Of a stretch of 6,898 bases of DNA, positions 5,674 to 6,898 are shown one piece after another. The notes under the pieces are model-generated. The model did no database searches, was not told the origin of the DNA, and saw only the letters and a list, made by a program, of their open reading frames with translations. Source of the stretch: an uncultured Shinella sp. (GTDB taxonomy: Bacteria > Pseudomonadota > Alphaproteobacteria > Rhizobiales > Rhizobiaceae); NCBI GenBank assembly GCA_946481465.1, contig CAMLOC010000195.1, positions 1 to 6,898 on the forward strand, in the 5' to 3' direction. The translations under genes and the position numbers were made by a program. Within the stretch, counting starts at the first letter, position 1; the number at the start of each line of letters is the position of its first letter.

Positions 5674-6898
5674 ATGACCGATCTGACCCGCCTGACCATT
5701 GCCGAAGCCCGCGAGAAGCTCGGCGCCAAGGAGATCACCGCCGTCGAGCTGACGGACGCCTATCTCGGCGCGATCGAGGCGGCGAACCCCGTCATCAACG
5801 CCTATGTCGCCGTCACGCCGGAAAAGGCGCGCGAGATGGCGAAGGCTTCCGACGAGCGCATCGCCGCCGGCAAGGCCGGCGCGCTGGAGGGCATCCCGCT
5901 CGGCATCAAGGACCTGTTCGCCACCGAGGGCGTGCACACCCAGGCCTGCAGCCACATCCTCGACGGCTTCGAGCCGAAATACGAATCGACCGTCACCCGG
6001 AACCTCTGGAACGACGGCGCCGTCATGCTCGGCAAACTGAACATGGACGAGTTCGCCATGGGCTCGTCCAACGAAAGCTCCTATTACGGCGCGGTCAAGA
6101 ACCCGTGGCGCGCCACGGGCTCCAATGCCGACCTGGTGCCGGGCGGCTCGTCCGGCGGCTCGGCGGCGGCCGTCGCAGCGTTCCTGTGCGCCGGCGCCAC
6201 GGCGACGGATACCGGCGGCTCGATCCGCCAGCCCGCCGCCTTCACCGGCACCGTCGGCATCAAGCCGACCTATGGCCGCTGCTCGCGCTGGGGCGTCGTC
6301 GCCTTCGCCTCCTCGCTCGACCAGGCCGGCCCCATCGCCCGCGACGTGCGCGATGCGGCGATCCTCCTGAAGTCCATGGCGAGCGTCGATGCCAAGGACA
6401 CCACCTCCGTCGACCTGCCGGTGCCGGATTACGAAGCCGCGCTCGGCCAGTCGCTGAAAGGCATGCGCATCGGCATCCCGCGCGAATACCGCGTCGACGG
6501 CATGCCGGAGGAGATCGAGGCGCTCTGGCAGCAGGGCATCGCCTGGCTGAAGGAGGCCGGCGCCGAGATCGTCGACATTTCCCTGCCGCACACGAAATAC
6601 GCCCTGCCGGCCTACTACATCGTCGCGCCCGCCGAAGCCTCGTCGAACCTCGCCCGCTATGACGGCGTGCGCTACGGCCTGCGCGTCGACGGCAAGGACA
6701 TTGTCGACATGTACGAGAAGACCCGCGCGAGCGGCTTCGGCAAGGAAGTCAAGCGCCGCATCATGATCGGCACCTACGTGCTGTCGGCTGGCTACTACGA
6801 CGCCTATTACCTTCAGGCGCAGAAGGTCCGCACGCTGATCAAACGCGATTTCGAACTTGCCTTCCATGCCGGCGTCGACGCCATCCTGACGCCCGCGA
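5674..6898 (+). CDS. gatA: Asp-tRNA(Asn)/Glu-tRNA(Gln) amidotransferase subunit A (3' end outside window)
   Basis: The glutaminase subunit of GatCAB: an amidase-signature enzyme that releases ammonia from glutamine for transfer in GatB. The first 408 codons are present, and the last 80-90 of the usual length of about 490 lie beyond the right edge. The catalytic triad is intact: K79 in GIKDLF, S159 in [11 protein letters not shown] and nucleophile S183 in [12 protein letters not shown]. The spacing matches the Lys / cis-Ser / Ser arrangement of the family (K79, S154, S178 in the S. aureus enzyme). The N-terminus [16 protein letters not shown] is typical of rhizobial GatA. The ribosome binding site is poor (GAAAGTAG), consistent with reliance on translation from gatC upstream. 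No gatB is visible in the window; in rhizobia it may lie farther away. There is no frameshift or stop in the visible part. Confidence 0.97.
   Translation, partial: MTDLTRLTIAEAREKLGAKEITAVELTDAYLGAIEAANPVINAYVAVTPEKAREMAKASDERIAAGKAGALEGIPLGIKDLFATEGVHTQACSHILDGFEPKYESTVTRNLWNDGAVMLGKLNMDEFAMGSSNESSYYGAVKNPWRATGSNADLVPGGSSGGSAAAVAAFLCAGATATDTGGSIRQPAAFTGTVGIKPTYGRCSRWGVVAFASSLDQAGPIARDVRDAAILLKSMASVDAKDTTSVDLPVPDYEAALGQSLKGMRIGIPREYRVDGMPEEIEALWQQGIAWLKEAGAEIVDISLPHTKYALPAYYIVAPAEASSNLARYDGVRYGLRVDGKDIVDMYEKTRASGFGKEVKRRIMIGTYVLSAGYYDAYYLQAQKVRTLIKRDFELAFHAGVDAILTPA

Noticed and set aside
5167..6867. 566-codon open frame on the minus strand across gatC, gatA and the end of the hydrolase gene
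   Set aside because: It is antisense to clearly identified gatC and gatA, and its translation is low-complexity (R/G/A/D-rich) and resembles no family. Long antisense frames are expected in GC-rich coding DNA.

Overview
The window looks like a chromosomal core segment from a high-GC alphaproteobacterium, most likely a member of the Rhizobiaceae (Rhizobium/Agrobacterium/Ensifer/Shinella type; the genus cannot be fixed by eye). The grounds are protein-level resemblance of pyrB, gatC/gatA and ruvX to rhizobial versions, strong G/C preference at third codon positions, and promoters of the rhizobial CTTGAC-N17-CTATAT type. I see no mobile element, CRISPR array, tRNA or rRNA, and no sign of recent transfer.

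Layout, left to right. The left edge cuts pyrB (aspartate carbamoyltransferase) on the minus strand; its start and a good promoter are inside the window. Divergent from it is an aidB-family flavoprotein gene on the plus strand. Its 3' end overlaps by 19 bp that of a convergent AEC-family transporter gene on the minus strand. A 184-bp divergent intergenic region, locally AT-rich and carrying TTAA/TTTAC boxes that resemble CtrA sites, separates the transporter from a two-gene plus-strand unit. That unit is a 52-residue single-membrane-segment protein, easily missed, whose stop overlaps the start of a 108-residue two-segment membrane protein (DUF6105-like). The 108-residue gene overlaps by 55 bp the 3' end of ruvX on the minus strand. 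Upstream of ruvX in the same orientation is a short PhnA/YjdM-type gene lacking the zinc ribbon. A 117-bp divergent region with overlapping candidate promoters leads to a plus-strand UPF0173 metallo-beta-lactamase-fold hydrolase. A hairpin follows, then gatC and gatA, the latter truncated by the right edge.

The recognised genes serve housekeeping roles: pyrimidine synthesis (pyrB), misacylated-tRNA amidation (gatCA) and pre-rRNA processing or DNA metabolism (ruvX). aidB is an alkylation-response relative. There is no evident single pathway linking them. The least described piece is the small membrane-protein pair at 3191-3672 with its possible cell-cycle-type promoter. I did not find a convincing novel defence, mobile or biosynthetic system here.
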